From Prostheceraeus crozeri (taxonomy: Eukaryota > Platyhelminthes > Polycladida > Euryleptidae): 64,000 bases of DNA. Position 1 is the first letter of the stretch; each line of letters starts with the position of its first letter. Location: positions 1 to 64,000 of the forward strand of contig CAJQUW010007999.1 of assembly GCA_907163375.1 (NCBI GenBank), written 5' to 3'. The notes beneath the pieces are model-generated. The model was not told where the DNA came from. It ran no database searches and worked only from the letters and a program-made list of their open reading frames with translations. Positions 46,284 to 57,693 of this stretch are shown here, one piece after another. A program made the translations under genes and the position numbers.

Positions 46284-47041
46284 TTTCATCATGGAGTTGA
46301 ACAGACGTGATTTCCGTGCCATGATTTACTATGATTACAGGACTGGCTTCATGGATGCGCGAGAGTGTCAGCCAATGTTGTAGCCGGTGACGAAACTTGA
46401 ATTTACCAGTTCGAGCCGGAAAAGAACCGCAGTCACGAATATGGTTGTTTCCTGGCAATGAACTTCCTGTCAAGTTTCGCAGAGTTCGAAGCTGCGGCAA
46501 GCAAATGGTCCTCGCTATCTTTTCCTGTTTCAAAGTCGGTACTGGAGGAGCAAAGAACTGTTAACTCCTCATGGTATTGCAGTGTTGGTCTTCCAAAGTT
46601 GTTGGATAATGTCCGATAAAATTGGTCAAGGACAAGAGCACGAAAAATGCTCCTCCACCATGACAACGCAACGGCCCACAAGTCGGCACAGACAATGGCC
46701 TTTTTGGCTGAAAACAATGTCCATCTTCTCCCCCAGCCTCCCTACAGTCCGGATTTGTCACCAGCCGATTTCTCTTTGTTTCCCAAGGTGAAGTCAGCTA
46801 TGCGCGGTATTCCTTTTCCCACCAAAGAGGACGCTGTTTAAGCCTACATGGATGAAGTGCTAAAACTAGATCTTGCTGAGTATTACAATTGTTTCAGTGG
46901 CTGGTTTCGGCGGATGGACAAATACATTGCCGCCAACGGTGCATATTTTGAAAAGTTATGATCAAATGTAAAATATATAAATGTTGTTTAACATCAATCA
47001 CTTTTTCTATATAAGGCTAAAAACTTTAATAGTGCCCCTCG
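46284..47041 (+). pseudogene. mariner (DD34D) transposase remnant with 3' TIR
   Basis: It begins MELNRRDFRAMIYYDYRTGF, the mariner helix-turn-helix start. After deletions and shifts it resumes KMLLHHDNATAHKSAQTMAF and PPYSPDLSPADFSLFPKVK (34 residues between the two Asp). It has a stop in TKEDAV* and ends RRMDKYIAANGAYFEKL. The 3' end reads ctttaatagtgcccctcg followed by TA (47042). No 5' TIR was found. Confidence 0.85.
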
Positions 47042-47192
47042 TATATTAGATGCCATATTAGTTTATATTATATATTTATATTAGTTTAAAAGTTGGTAGT
47101 GGATAACTTGACATGAGCGGATAAATATGTTGTTTGATTGGATAATATGCGCAGATATGAACATGCCAAAAAAAGGCCACTATGTATGCGTA

Positions 47193-47625
47193 CACTAGGT
47201 GACATGCCACGCGTAATTACGGAGCACCCCAAACATCCGTGGTTAAGGACATTCTATTCTTCTACCCGCGTACATACTCGCTGCACTAAGAGTCAGAAAT
47301 CACTTGATCTGATGCTGTTAAAACATGGGCAAAGTTTATGAATACGCGCGGGCGAGCGTTTATAGTTTGCGCGTCGTCTACAGTTGAATGCGTTGTCGCT
47401 TGAACCACTAAGATGAACCTCTAAGCATGAAATTGAGGTCCTATCACATTGTTAGCCTCTGATACATACAGACACATGAGACGCAAAGTCTTTATAACAG
47501 GACTGCCAACAATACTAACTTATATAACTTATATTGCAGCAATATCCCGCATAGCCACGGATGTGTAGGGTCATGTGTAATTACGCGTGGTTCACGCGTG
47601 ATTGAGCGTGGCATGTCACCTAGTG
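47193..47625 (-). mobile_element. Family C TIR element with TA flanks
   Basis: CACTAGGTGACATGCCACGC to its reverse complement, flanked by TA at 47191-47192 and 47626-47627. A small internal deletion relative to 20665 removes the tgttctgtcttccctgagc region. Confidence 0.9.
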
Positions 47626-48246
47626 TAACATAGTTTCCTTCCTATGCTTCATGACTTCTGGAATTCATATCAAATCGGTATCTCAAAAAACATGTATAAA
47701 TTAGCATCCTAATGTATATGCCACCAATTTTTGGGAAGTAACAAAATATTGCAAAAACTGTTCAACAGAAATACATGAAGACCAATACCGTGATTACGGA
47801 CAAGATCATTGCAAAATAAAAACGTAACAGCCTATTTCATCAAAGAGTGGATATCTTGGTCAAGACGATCAATCTGCAACAAAAGTTTTTTCGTCATATT
47901 TTCCATCTATAATTTATGACGTTTTCCTCTTTTTTTTCATTCACAGTGCCTATTTTGACCTCTTGGTTCCACACTTCTTCCTTTCTAGCTTCTCGATATC
48001 GCGCAGCGGAATTTCAAGAAGACAAAATCAGTTTCTTGGATACTTCAAAATTACGAGCATCTCCGTCATACAAAGCGCGTGTATGATCTTTGACTATTCT
48101 TTGAGCAATAAGAGAATTAGTTCTCTTTTTTCTTTTCTACGATCATCTCTTTATTGACCGAGGACCTCTTTCCACTGAAGCTGTTCATAGCTCAAACAGA
48201 GAATGATTCGCACGAGTCGTTCAAGTTCAGGAGAAGAATCAACTTT

Positions 48247-49530
48247 TTAAAAGCAATGGAGTAGGTAGTCATCAAGTCTGCTTCTTCTTTGGTCGAACAT
48301 CTGCAAGAAGGACTTCATGGGATTGTTTGATGTAAGAAATGTGCATTGATTCTTGATGCGATATGCCTCGAATTCAGTGACCAATTTTTTGCCCATCATT
48401 TCATCCGAAGTCTTATCTAATGATATCAATTTCCGTTTGGTATCTAAGCCCATAGTCAACGGATCCAAGCAGGATTACTCGAAGAATGGATATTTAGAAA
48501 GCACCAAAATAGCATTCAAGAATTCCAGACACCTTAAAGAAAATCCTTCCTTCTGTATGTCCGCTCAGCCTGCCGATCTTACGGCTGATATCGCTGCAAA
48601 GCCAATGTCAATTGATTTCAGTTGCACGAAGTTTTTTCAGCCATGGGAAGCTTCAATTTAAGAACTGTTGACAGGTTTTCATAACATATGGCTTGATAAA
48701 CCGATTCGACAGCGAATCAATGATATTCTCTCAGGGATTCAAGCAGGAATGGAACAGCGGGCTTGTCATCTTGAAATTTCTTCGTGAAAACCTCAAATTC
48801 CTTGGTTATTGTGACGAAAAGACACAATTTGGCTTTTAGGAGAGGATCATTCAGCATTTCCTTCATGTTCTTGTAGGACGATGAGTCAGGTTGCTTCTGA
48901 ATGTTTTCGACACATCGCCGCAAGTTTGGCAATCGTTCGATGATCACTTCCGCAACTGTTACGTTCTCAATCCATCGAGTCGCACAATACTTGCGTGGTA
49001 CGTGTGGGTCATTTCGAAATGTCAATAATCTACTGAACGAGACGGAAGATCTTTAAAAACTTCCCAACAACTTTGCAGGGATTTCATCACCTGTATTTGC
49101 ATCCAGTTCGCAGAGCACCGTCGATGATGTGTAGGGAGTAACTTCCTACATTTGTCCAAAACTTGTCACGAGATTCTTCAAACACACTGTGTGTTGCAAT
49201 ATTGACATTTGGACCATCCAATGCTACCTGCAGGGATAAAGAATTGTCCAGGCAGTCGACCTCTCCCTCAAGAGCTTTGTGCTACTCAGATGTAGGAGCA
49301 TGACGTAATAGAAATTCAGAAGTCAGGTATTTTGCCATCGCCCCGTCTTCAATCTGACACCTACCGAGAACATCAATTTGTCCGCGATGCATCTACATGA
49401 GTCACTCAGCATTTCAGATGGTGTCATCTCAGTCCTAATCAGCCATGTACTGCATATGAACGCACAAGGCGTGGGCGTATTGAGCCTGCGAAATAATCTC
49501 CTGAGTCAACTCGCCCATTGAGACAGACGA
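48247..49530 (-). pseudogene. hAT-type transposase remnant
   Basis: Reading 49500 to 48247 on the minus strand across shifts: GAMAKYLTSEFLLRHAP, LQVALDGPNVNIATHSVFEE, SYSLHIIDGALRTGC, PRKYCATRWIENVTVAEVII, KPAVPFLLESLREYH, VQLKSIDIGFAAISA and CLDPLTMGLDTKRKL. This order is that of a metazoan hAT transposase-like protein widespread as multi-copy genes. There are several frameshifts and stops and no TIRs located. Confidence 0.8.
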
Positions 49531-50536
49531 AAACCGATCTACCTCAAGCTCACATCAACGGCATGAGTCAGAGATCCAGACCTCCTCGGCTGACACATTC
49601 CTTCCGGACATTTTCAAACTAGCTTTCCTCACCCAGCAGAGTGGATCTGGTTGCAGCATCAGAGAAAAGCGCAACAGGAAATTAAGAAAGCACGTGCAAG
49701 CAACTGGCCTCCTAGTCTGAAAACAGCACAAATTACTGAAATTAAATTAAGCCGACGTACAATGCTTCAAAATTAAAATCATAAATGCTTGAGCATACTT
49801 TTCTTGCGAATTAGGACTTATTGATCAAATCTTCTAACGATATGAAAAGTGATATTTATATCAAAAAAGTGCAAAAATATGGAATTTCTGCCTTTTCTTT
49901 GTTTATACAGTGAGCAATTTTGTCAATGTTGTTATCGGTCATAAATTTATCTTATCTTTACTGCTCCCAATTTCAAAATACCCTGATTTCCCCCGGTTTT
50001 CCAGAAACCAGTTTTCCTTGACTTTTCCCGGTTTTCCCTGATTTTTCTAGCGTTGTACACCCTGGAGAGACTTGAAAGTTTACATCTTGACTACGCTTCT
50101 TGCATCTCTGTGTCATAATAACAACTTTTGGAAGATCAATGAACGGAAATCATGCTGACCAACTAACTGATACGAGAAACTTCACAAGGAATCAGAAAAA
50201 TGGAAATATCTTAATCAACCATTTGATCTCCTAGAACTTTTCATTTTCACTTACCAAACTTTCTCTGCTTCGAAGATTGCTTTCCTCGAAATTACTATGG
50301 CATTCCCACATTTTCAAAGCGGTCACAGTGCACATTGCCTTTCAGGACACCGTGCATCATAGAGCGCTCTACTGCATCAGTTTTCCAATTCAATGAGAAA
50401 AAGAAATCCATAGAAATAAGGTTGTCATTCAACCTGTAGATGCCTGTGTTGACATCTAGATCTATCTACATAATATACTTCTATAACATAGCACATGCTA
50501 GTTATAGATTTCCATCACCTACAATGACTTACATGC
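49531..50536. other. No gene recognised
   Basis: Unassigned; AT-rich. Confidence 0.4.
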
Positions 50537-50733
50537 ACCATCTCAAGCAGAATAGACATCAGTAATAAACACGTGCTGATAACGGCAACAGATGAATTTC
50601 AAAACATAGTCATGTGAATGTGAAAACATGTCAATGTCCTTCAAATTTAAATGTTTCATGACAGGTCAATAAGTTGCTTCTTCATGACAAAGAAAATGAT
50701 AGAACATACATGAATTCAAGAGAAGCCTGATAT
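50537..50733. repeat. Direct repeat, left copy, flanking the 8-kb retroelement
   Basis: About 190 bp, roughly 85% identical to 58908-59106, same orientation: 'agaatagacatcagtaata', 'gtcatgtgaatgtgaa', 'cttcttcatgacaaagaaaa' and others in the same order. Confidence 0.85.
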
Positions 50734-50967
50734 CCTATGGCCTCTGGAAGGCATGAAAATGTATACATTACATGTGTGTATGTGTGGTAGGTCATATGTA
50801 CTTGATGGTTGACGGATGTGATCTAACATGTGACACAGAATCACCCTAGGGTGACTCGCTTTTTATTCATTGAAATACAAGTCGTAAAAATTGGGAGAGA
50901 ATCTGCTTTTTCTTGATCATCATGACTGACCTCCCGTATCGACAACTCTGTAAGATTTTTAAGTAGT

Positions 50968-51228
50968 ATGATAATGAGTGATAGCAGTAACAAATTAGAC
51001 TATTTGATTAATTCAGTTATACAAGGTAACAACAGTATCCTTGATGATTCAAATAAATTTGAGCAGACTGACGATGCGCTGTTAAATGATAACAATCACA
51101 TCTGCCAAACTTGCAACTTGGCGAACAGACGAAAACGCGATATTCAATGTTGTCAGTGCTATTCATGGTGGCACTTAACATGTATCTGCATTTCTAGAAA
51201 TCAAGCTGAACATCTAAGTAATCAATGA
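50968..51228 (+). pseudogene. N-terminal PHD-like zinc finger of the retroelement
   Basis: ICQTCNLANRRKRDIQCCQC followed by YSWWHLTCI is a Cys4-His-Cys-type finger. The frame stops at 51228 just before KCSKYT, where a Trp or similar codon probably became TGA. Confidence 0.7.
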
Positions 51229-51282
51229 AAATGCAGTAAATACACAAGACAGTTTGAATCTTCTAATAACTCAACTGCCGGC

Positions 51283-51886
51283 TTGACCACAAACTATCAA
51301 TTGTGTTCTTCGGAAATAAAAGAAACTGAAATAGACTTTCAAAATGAAGAGCCATTTACCACTGAGCCCATCACTGAAATCCGATGGGGAGATTATAAAG
51401 GAAAAACAGAAATCAGGGATGTGTTGCTCGATGCATATAGCAAAATAACAACTTGGAAAAAGAACATTTTTACTCCGCCAAGAGGAAAGGCAGGAAAGCT
51501 TTTTATAAATGAGCGTACTCGCCTTATCAATTTGTTCTTTCACAGAACTGCTTGAGAAAGTGTTTCTTTACTTCTTATCCATGTGTTTATTCCAATAATA
51601 TTACAGAAACCGTCAGCATAATCGAAGGCAACGATGACGCAAAATTTCTCAATTTAAGGGTTAAAAATTGGAAAAAGGGAAAGATGCCTTTGTTACTTTC
51701 TGAGATGACTGAAATTCAGAATCACTTGAAGAAAAACATCAAGCTAAATCAAGAAAATTCTGAAAAACAATTTTGTAAATTTATGCTCATTTGAAAAGCA
51801 TCACAAACAAAGAACTACATCAATGCAAATGATGCTACAAATGGAGTACTACGTGTTGTTGATGATAGCATACAAGCGGAATTACT
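51283..51886 (+). pseudogene. Retroelement domain before the RT
   Basis: ITEIRWGDYKGKTEIRDVLL and KKNIFTPPRGKAGKLFINER, then a frameshift near 51552 into a Lys/Glu-rich stretch, a stop at 51794, and on to SIQAELL at the insertion point. The wording is typical of the region upstream of the RT in this family. Confidence 0.7.
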
Positions 51887-52701
51887 CAGGCTTGCCGTTG
51901 GGATTGGGATCCCAATACCTATTGGGATTGGGCTACCGAAAATCCACCCCAATCCTCTCCCAACAAAATATGCATGCAATCGTTGAAATTAGTCAGTGCG
52001 TTGCAAATGTTTTCGGGTTGTACTGAGCAGTTCATCTTGCTGTGTCTCCAGTCTGACCTTGCCTCTCTCGAATTTGAGCATTGAGAGCAATTCGTGTGAT
52101 TCACATAAATTGATACAGTCAGCTCTTGACCTAATCTATGGCTTTAACTTCCCTAGTTGCTAAAAATAATGGCTTAATTCGTAGGCCTTCTTGTGCTCGT
52201 GCTTTGCGCGTGCGTATGAGGCATTGATTGAAACGGGGAATAGTATGACGCTGCAACAGTGTCACACTGCGCAGGAACAATGGCTTCAAAAACAGCCCGT
52301 GTGGCGAGCTGTTTATTAACACCGCATCATCCAATATAGGCCTCATTAATACCAAGTGTGTTTGTAGCTCGTACGTATCAGGTATACACGCAGGCCCCAA
52401 TAAGCTCTCAAGCTAAGGCAGTCTATCGGTGCAAAATACAGCCATATAGTAGGCCTATTATATATGATTGTCTAAAATCAATTAAAGCCCCTACTGTTAT
52501 TAAGACCAGTACAGTCCGTGGCCTTCGTCAATTCAAAAAGTAACACATATGGTAGGCCTAAGCGGTAAGCCCGATGCTTCTTATTGTCAACTTGCGTTCG
52601 TTTTTAGCCATAAAGCATGCTGTTAGGATTGGGATCTATTGGGATCTCCATGAAGATTCTCATTGGGATTGATCAGGAAATTCATCCCAACAGCAAGCCT
52701 G
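51887..52701. mobile_element. 815-bp TIR element in the retroelement ORF
   Basis: Starts CAGGCTTGCCGTTGGGATTG and ends ATCCCAACAGCAAGCCTG. Flanks are GAATTACT on both sides (51879-51886 and 52702-52709). Joining the flanks with one duplication gives the in-frame reading QAELLAKHPHAKP. 'ttgggattggg' repeats occur near both ends. No transposase. Confidence 0.92.
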
Positions 52702-53004
52702 GAATTACTTGCTAAACATCCTCATGCAAAGCCTGTGAATGAGTCAGCATTACTTCTTGAAACAGACTTTGTGACAGCAGCAAAAAAGGTTCATGGTAGT
52801 GGAGGGTCGACGAAAGTAGATGCAGGTGTATGGAAAACGATGCGTTGCTCAAGATTATACGGAAATTCAAATATTACCTTATGCCAATCTATTGCAGAAA
52901 TGGCAAAGCGATTAGGTACTGAAGACTTGAACAGTGATTTTTTAGTTGAATATCAAGCATGTCGTTTGATAGCTCTTGACAAGAATCCGGGTATCCGTCC
53001 GATA
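52702..53004 (+). pseudogene. RT finger region of the retroelement
   Basis: LLAKHPHAKPVNESALLLET, KKVHGSGGSTKVDAGVWKTM, and AEMAKRLGTEDLN, then CRLIALDKNPGIRPI. This is the conserved segment before the palm. It is cut by the P-type MITE inside RPI-GIGEV. Confidence 0.85.
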
Positions 53005-53247
53005 CATAGAAATTGATAACAACAAAACCTCTAGAATGGAAGTAAAGCTTCATGCAATACACAATAGTGGCACAAAAATCGCACGCATTTTCACTTAGAT
53101 ACACTTCTCAACGGCTGTGTCATTGGGTTATAATCAGTCTAAACTTTTCATTGGTTCTTCATGCCCCAACTTAGTTGCCCCGGATGTGCCGCGACCTTGA
53201 GTCAATTTCCATTCTAGTCAACTTCAGATAAACAATCTATTTCTATG
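53005..53247 (+). mobile_element. P-type MITE inside the RT
   Basis: Starts CATAGAAATTGATAAC and ends TATTTCTATG. Flanked by GTCCGATA on both sides (52997-53004 and 53248-53255). Removing it gives the in-frame conserved RPIGIGEVL. Contains CTAGAATGG near the left end and CCATTCTAG near the right end. Confidence 0.95.
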
Positions 53248-53692
53248 GTCCGATAGGGATAGGAGAGGTGTTAAGTTTGGGTTTTCAAAAAAGACATTCA
53301 AGACCTCTTCAATCTTTTTCCAGACTGCAGTCTGGAATAGAATCGGCCATTCATGCAGCCAAACAACAGACAATGAAGAATGTAGAAAATACTATGTTCA
53401 AATGAAAGTCAGTAAATGGATTGAAGACGTAGCACTGAGTAGAATAGCTGATGATGACCCTCAAATTCCCTTTCTGGTTATACAAAAGGTTTATGTCCAA
53501 AGGACATATATCCAAATTAGGTTTATACAAAAAGGTTTATGTCATATATCCAAAGGACAATTCCTAATATCAGTAACTATTTCATACCAATGGAATAAGC
53601 TATACGCACAAACCTATTCCAGCGATCACTGGCAGAGATGCAAGTGATATTGAAAGGAGACTGTTATTTCTTCCATGTCGATATGGTGGTCT
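53248..53692 (+). pseudogene. Collapsed RT palm and thumb region
   Basis: Short pieces in different frames: GIGEVL, LQSGIESAIHAAKQQ, VSKWIEDVALSRIADDDPQ and IPAITGRDASDIERRLLFL-PCRYGGL. The catalytic YxDD segment between the second and third pieces is absent, so there was an internal deletion. A short duplication (ggtttatgtc / ccaaaggacat) is seen near 53490-53555. Confidence 0.75.
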
Positions 53693-53759
53693 CAGTGTCC
53701 GGATTCTAGAATTTCGAAATTTTCGTGCATTCCGAAAATTTTCGTGCATGATATATATA

Positions 53760-54998
53760 TATATATGTCAAACAAACATAACGGGTTGTTTGATGTTACC
53801 CAAGGCAGCTACGATGGCGCAGAAGTTTGCGAGTTAGTTGGGTTGTTCCTGTTGAGTAAATTAGCAGCAAGATTTGGAAAAGACAATATCGGATTGTTTA
53901 GAGACGATGGCCTCGCAGTTTTGAATAATGTAACCGGACCCGAAACTGACAAAGCAAGAAAGGATATAATAAAGATCTTCCAAGAGCAAAATTTGAAAAT
54001 TACGTTAGAAAGTAATTTGACGTCTACTGATTTTCTAGATGTTCATCTCAATTTGCAAACTGGTAAATACAGACCGTACATGAAGCCAAATAATATACCT
54101 TTATATGTCAACTCAAAATCAAACCACCCGCCAGAAATAATTAAACAAATACCAACAATGGTGGAAAAAAGATTATCTTCACTCTCAAGCGATGCAGCTG
54201 AATTTGAAAAGGTAAAGCCACATTATCAAAGCGCGCTCGAAAAGTGTGGATACAGGCATAAGTTGAAGTTCAAAAAAGCAGAAAATAAGAAACAAAGGCG
54301 CCGAAATATCATCTGGTTCAATCCGCCGTTCAGTCAAAATGTAAAAACAGATATTGGACATAAATTCCTCTCATTAGTGAATAAGCACTTTCCTTCCAAC
54401 CATAAATATCGAACTCTTTTCAACAGAAACAACATAAAGGTGAGTTATAGCTGCATGACTAATATGAGAAATACTATCAAGCAGCATAACAGCAAGATAT
54501 TGAATTCAAACAAAAACGAAAACAACTCAAACAGCAGCGAAACTAGCCAAACGCAATCCAGTGAGCAACAATGCAATTGCAGGAAAAAAGATGAATGTCC
54601 TCTTGAAGGAAAATGTTTGAAGGAATGCGTTGTGTATAAAGCGACGGTAACAACAGAAGATGGCAAAGATCATTCATACATCGGTCAAACAGAAAACAGC
54701 TTCAAAACGAGATATCGCAATCACAAAAAGTCTTTCACGAACATCAGATATGAAAACGAAACTGCATTGTCGAAATTTATCTGGATATTGAAGAACAACA
54801 ACAAAAATTATAACATCAAATGGGAAATAATTTGTGAAACATCACCGTATAAATGTGGTACAAGAAAATGAAATCTGTGTCTGATGGAGAAATATCACAT
54901 TCTAACACAAAAGCCTAATAATTTAATTAACAAAAAGTGTGAAATTATATCTACATGTAGACATAGAAGAAAATATTTACTGTCATCTATTCGCTGAT
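53760..54998 (+). pseudogene. Penelope-like retroelement, RT C-half plus GIY-YIG nuclease
   Basis: It begins in the RT palm: FDVTQGSYDGAEVCELVGLF and NIGLFRDDGLAVLNN (the RT Asp pair), then NHPPEIIKQIP, RRRNIIWFNPPFSQNV, KVSYSCMTNMRN, a Cys-rich linker (CNCRKKDECPLEGKCLKEC), and a GIY-YIG domain (SYIGQTENSFKTRYRNHKKS). TGA at 54869-54871 falls where a Cys is expected (TRK-C-NLCLMEKY); the frame then stays open to 54998. 5'-truncated. The RT/GIY-YIG order is that of Penelope-like elements. Confidence 0.8.
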
Positions 54999-55169
54999 CA
55001 GTGAAATATCATTGCCGCATTCCTCTTGCCAATTTTGTAATTTGAAAACACCTCCCTATAACTTACTATGTTTATATTGCTTCTTTGTTTCATGTTAACT
55101 GCACTATGAAGATCGTATGTAGCGTGAAACTCTAAGTATACTCGGAGTAGTGCATAACAACATTTTTTG

Positions 55170-55172
<3 letters not shown>

Positions 55173-55231
<59 letters not shown>
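55173..55231. repeat. (AT)n microsatellite, about 29 units
   Basis: An uninterrupted AT run directly abutting the mariner left end, continued after its right end (56805-56818). It supplied the TA target. Confidence 0.97.
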
Positions 55232-55234
<3 letters not shown>

Positions 55235-56804
55235 GGTGCGGCATAAAGATCTCCCCGATTTGCCATAGCTATGAAACGAAAAAGAAGACAGATGCAAGAA
55301 TTCTTTTATATTCCAAAAGTAGTTCATATAATGCCATTATCATATTTTCTATGCAAAACGTGTCTTCTCTTATTTGCGATTCCGATAGTCTAGGTTAACA
55401 AAAGACACTACTGAAGTGACTCATCTCCGCTCTCTTATTGGCGTTCACGTGCTGTATAACAGCATTCTTGGAATTGCATTGTCATGGCGTGGAGTGGAAA
55501 GCATCGTGCCTTTGTTGTCGAGGAACATATCAAGAACGGTGAATCCGTGATAACGACGCAGCGCGCGTTCCGTAGGCATTTTGATCTCGGTCGTCATGCT
55601 CCTGTCCCAGAGGGAAAGACCTTTGGGTTTCAAATTTTAGACTCACTAGCTCAGCTTTAAAAAGACAAAGTCCCGGCCGACCAAGGACCGCAACAGGGGT
55701 AGAGAATGTTACACTTGTGAGAGCTTCGATACAGCACTCTCCCAGGCGTTCAGCACGTAGACATGCGGCTGCCCTAGGCATGTCAGATCGAAGTGTCCGC
55801 AGAATTTTACATCAGGAACTCAACATGCATCCCTACAAAATGATGGTCGTGCAGGAGTTGAATGAGACAGACTATGAAACCAGAACAACTTTGTGTGGAG
55901 ACATTCTCAGTGAGGTTCCCCCTACAGCCGTTATGATCTGCAGCGATGAAGCGCATTTCCATTTATCGGAGATAGTTAATAAACAGAACTTTCGCTACTG
56001 GTCTGACACCAATCCTCAGGAACTTCATCAGCGACCGCTCCACAGTCCGAAAGTTACTGTTTGGTGTGCCGTAGGAAATTTCGGAGTTTGGGGTCCTTAT
56101 TTTTTTGAAGAGGATGGTGTTACAGTAACGGTAACGTCTGATCGTTATTGTAAAATGCTAGAGCATTTTCTCCGTCCGAAAGTCACCGATTTACTCAATG
56201 ATCAGGAGGACTTGTGGTTCCAACAAGATGGTGCTACATCGCATACCTCACGCCGGTCACTCACCATCCTCCAAAATTTGTTCCCGAGTCGTTTGATCTC
56301 TTTACGAGGTGATATTGGTTGGCCTCCACGTTCGCCAGATTTGTTCCCTTGCGATTTTTTCTTGTGGGGACACATCAAATCAAAAGTCTACAAACACCGA
56401 CCAAGAAACTTGCAAGACTTAAAGACAGCAATAACACAGGAAATTGCTAACATTCCAATCGACATGGTTCGTAGTGTAATGGACAACTTTCGCCAGAGGC
56501 TTCGCTACTGCATCGACAATGACGGCCGGCACTTAAGCGATGTAATTTTCAAAACCTAAATTGACATAATTTCATACATTTACAGTTCTGGAATAGAAAA
56601 TTTTTCATAGTTTTGTCGTCGTTTTCTTAACATACAAATTCAGTGAAATCAAAAAGTAAAATAGCAACAACGGGGCTTCAAAAGGTAAAATTTCATAATG
56701 GCATAACATGTACTTTTCTAGGATACAAATATTTTTTCATATCATTATCTTCGTTTACCTTTCAATACCATATAAACTCGGGGAGATCTTTTTGCCGCAC
56801 CCTG
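55232..56804 (+). mobile_element. mariner-like DD41D element, almost complete
   Basis: 27-bp TIRs (CAGGGTGCGGCATAAAGATC... and the reverse complement of CAGGGTGCGGCAAAAAGATC...) differ at one base. TA at 55230-55231 and 56805-56806. It holds one transposase gene with a single frameshift. Its good preservation suggests it is among the youngest insertions here. Confidence 0.95.
55484..56559 (+). pseudogene. DD41D mariner-like transposase, one frameshift
   Basis: MAWSGKHRAFVVEEHIKNGE opens the helix-turn-helix region. Near 55620 the frame shifts, and WVSNFRLTSSALKRQSPGRP continues in the frame of the main ORF to a stop at 56559, about 358 residues. The second DNA-binding part is HSPRRSARRHAAALGMSDRS. 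The catalytic triad is Asp in ICSDEAHF, Asp in FQQDGATSH, and Asp in DLFPCDFFLWG, with 41 residues between the last two by my count. Apart from the frameshift and TTGVEN-type spacer, the length is normal for the group. Confidence 0.92.
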
Positions 56805-57693
56805 TATATATATATATAGAAAAAAGTCACCTTTTCTGAATATAGTATGATCCCAGATAGCACTATTTCGTTGCAAAGCCGCTTTAGAGCTATTTTACAC
56901 ATTCATATTTAATTCCTCATCATTGCATAAGAACTTAAAGTTAGACTGACATGCAGTACTCTAATGTACTAAAATGTACATCGGAGTGAATGCACTTAAA
57001 ATTGATGTAAACTACCCAAGGTAACAAAAATCCTGCTCACATTTTAGTTTGCAAATTACATGCGAACATTCAACTGCCAGATGCAATTAAAGATGGAGTA
57101 AACGAAACTGCCACTGAGTATAGAGTTTCGATTTAACTTATTTTAAGGGTTGATGGAGGTATTTCAAAAAAGTATGCCTATCCAATTATCATGAAAGTAA
57201 TTACTTTGGTAGGAAGGGCGTATGCCTACTATGTTAACAGATAGAACGAGTATACAGTATCATAAATCGTATACTTATGTATCACTAAACAAATTGAAAC
57301 AACAAATTTAGTACGGTAAGAGCACATTGCTATTTGCAAAGATTACTAATCAGCTGACGTTGTCCATTATCTTTGGCCATTGTTCTGAAAGTCTACATGG
57401 AAGTTACATGAAAGAATATCGCATCTTGTTATCTGTAAAATGTATCTTTCTCTGAGACATAATGTATCTTAAATGTGGCAGACAGCTTACAGTTTCCACT
57501 CATTTCACCAAGTACTGTACTCTAGGCACTCGGTAGAGTACAGTAACACCGGTAATCTATAAAAATCTATCAAAAATGGTGCATACTGAAAAAAACTGAA
57601 CGATGCAAAAATTCGTACAATCCACATCACGATTTTCGTGCATCGACCGTAATTTTCGTGCATTCGTGCGTGCATCCGGACACTGGGTGGTCT

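Larger units (their letters stand above)
53693..57685. mobile_element. 3993-bp TIR element with 8-bp duplication, hosting two other elements
   Basis: Ends CAGTGTCCGGAT and ATCCGGACACTG are perfect 12-bp inverted repeats. Flanks are GGTGGTCT on both sides (53685-53692 and 57686-57693). Removal restores CRYGGLGITNP in frame. Both ends carry the direct subterminal motif ttttcgtgcat. The TIR and 8-bp duplication suggest a hAT-like element. It has no transposase of its own: its interior is a Penelope-like piece, an (AT)n tract and a mariner. Confidence 0.88.

Noticed and set aside
46237-46761. Minus-strand ORFs of 94-98 aa
   Set aside because: They are antisense to the mariner remnant, whose + strand has clear family motifs.
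54869-54871. Selenocysteine or recoded TGA
   Set aside because: Nothing supports recoding; a nonsense mutation of a Cys codon in a dead retroelement is simpler.
54998-55327. Minus-strand 109-aa protein
   Set aside because: Much of it is an Ile-Tyr repeat read through the (AT)n tract and across the mariner end.
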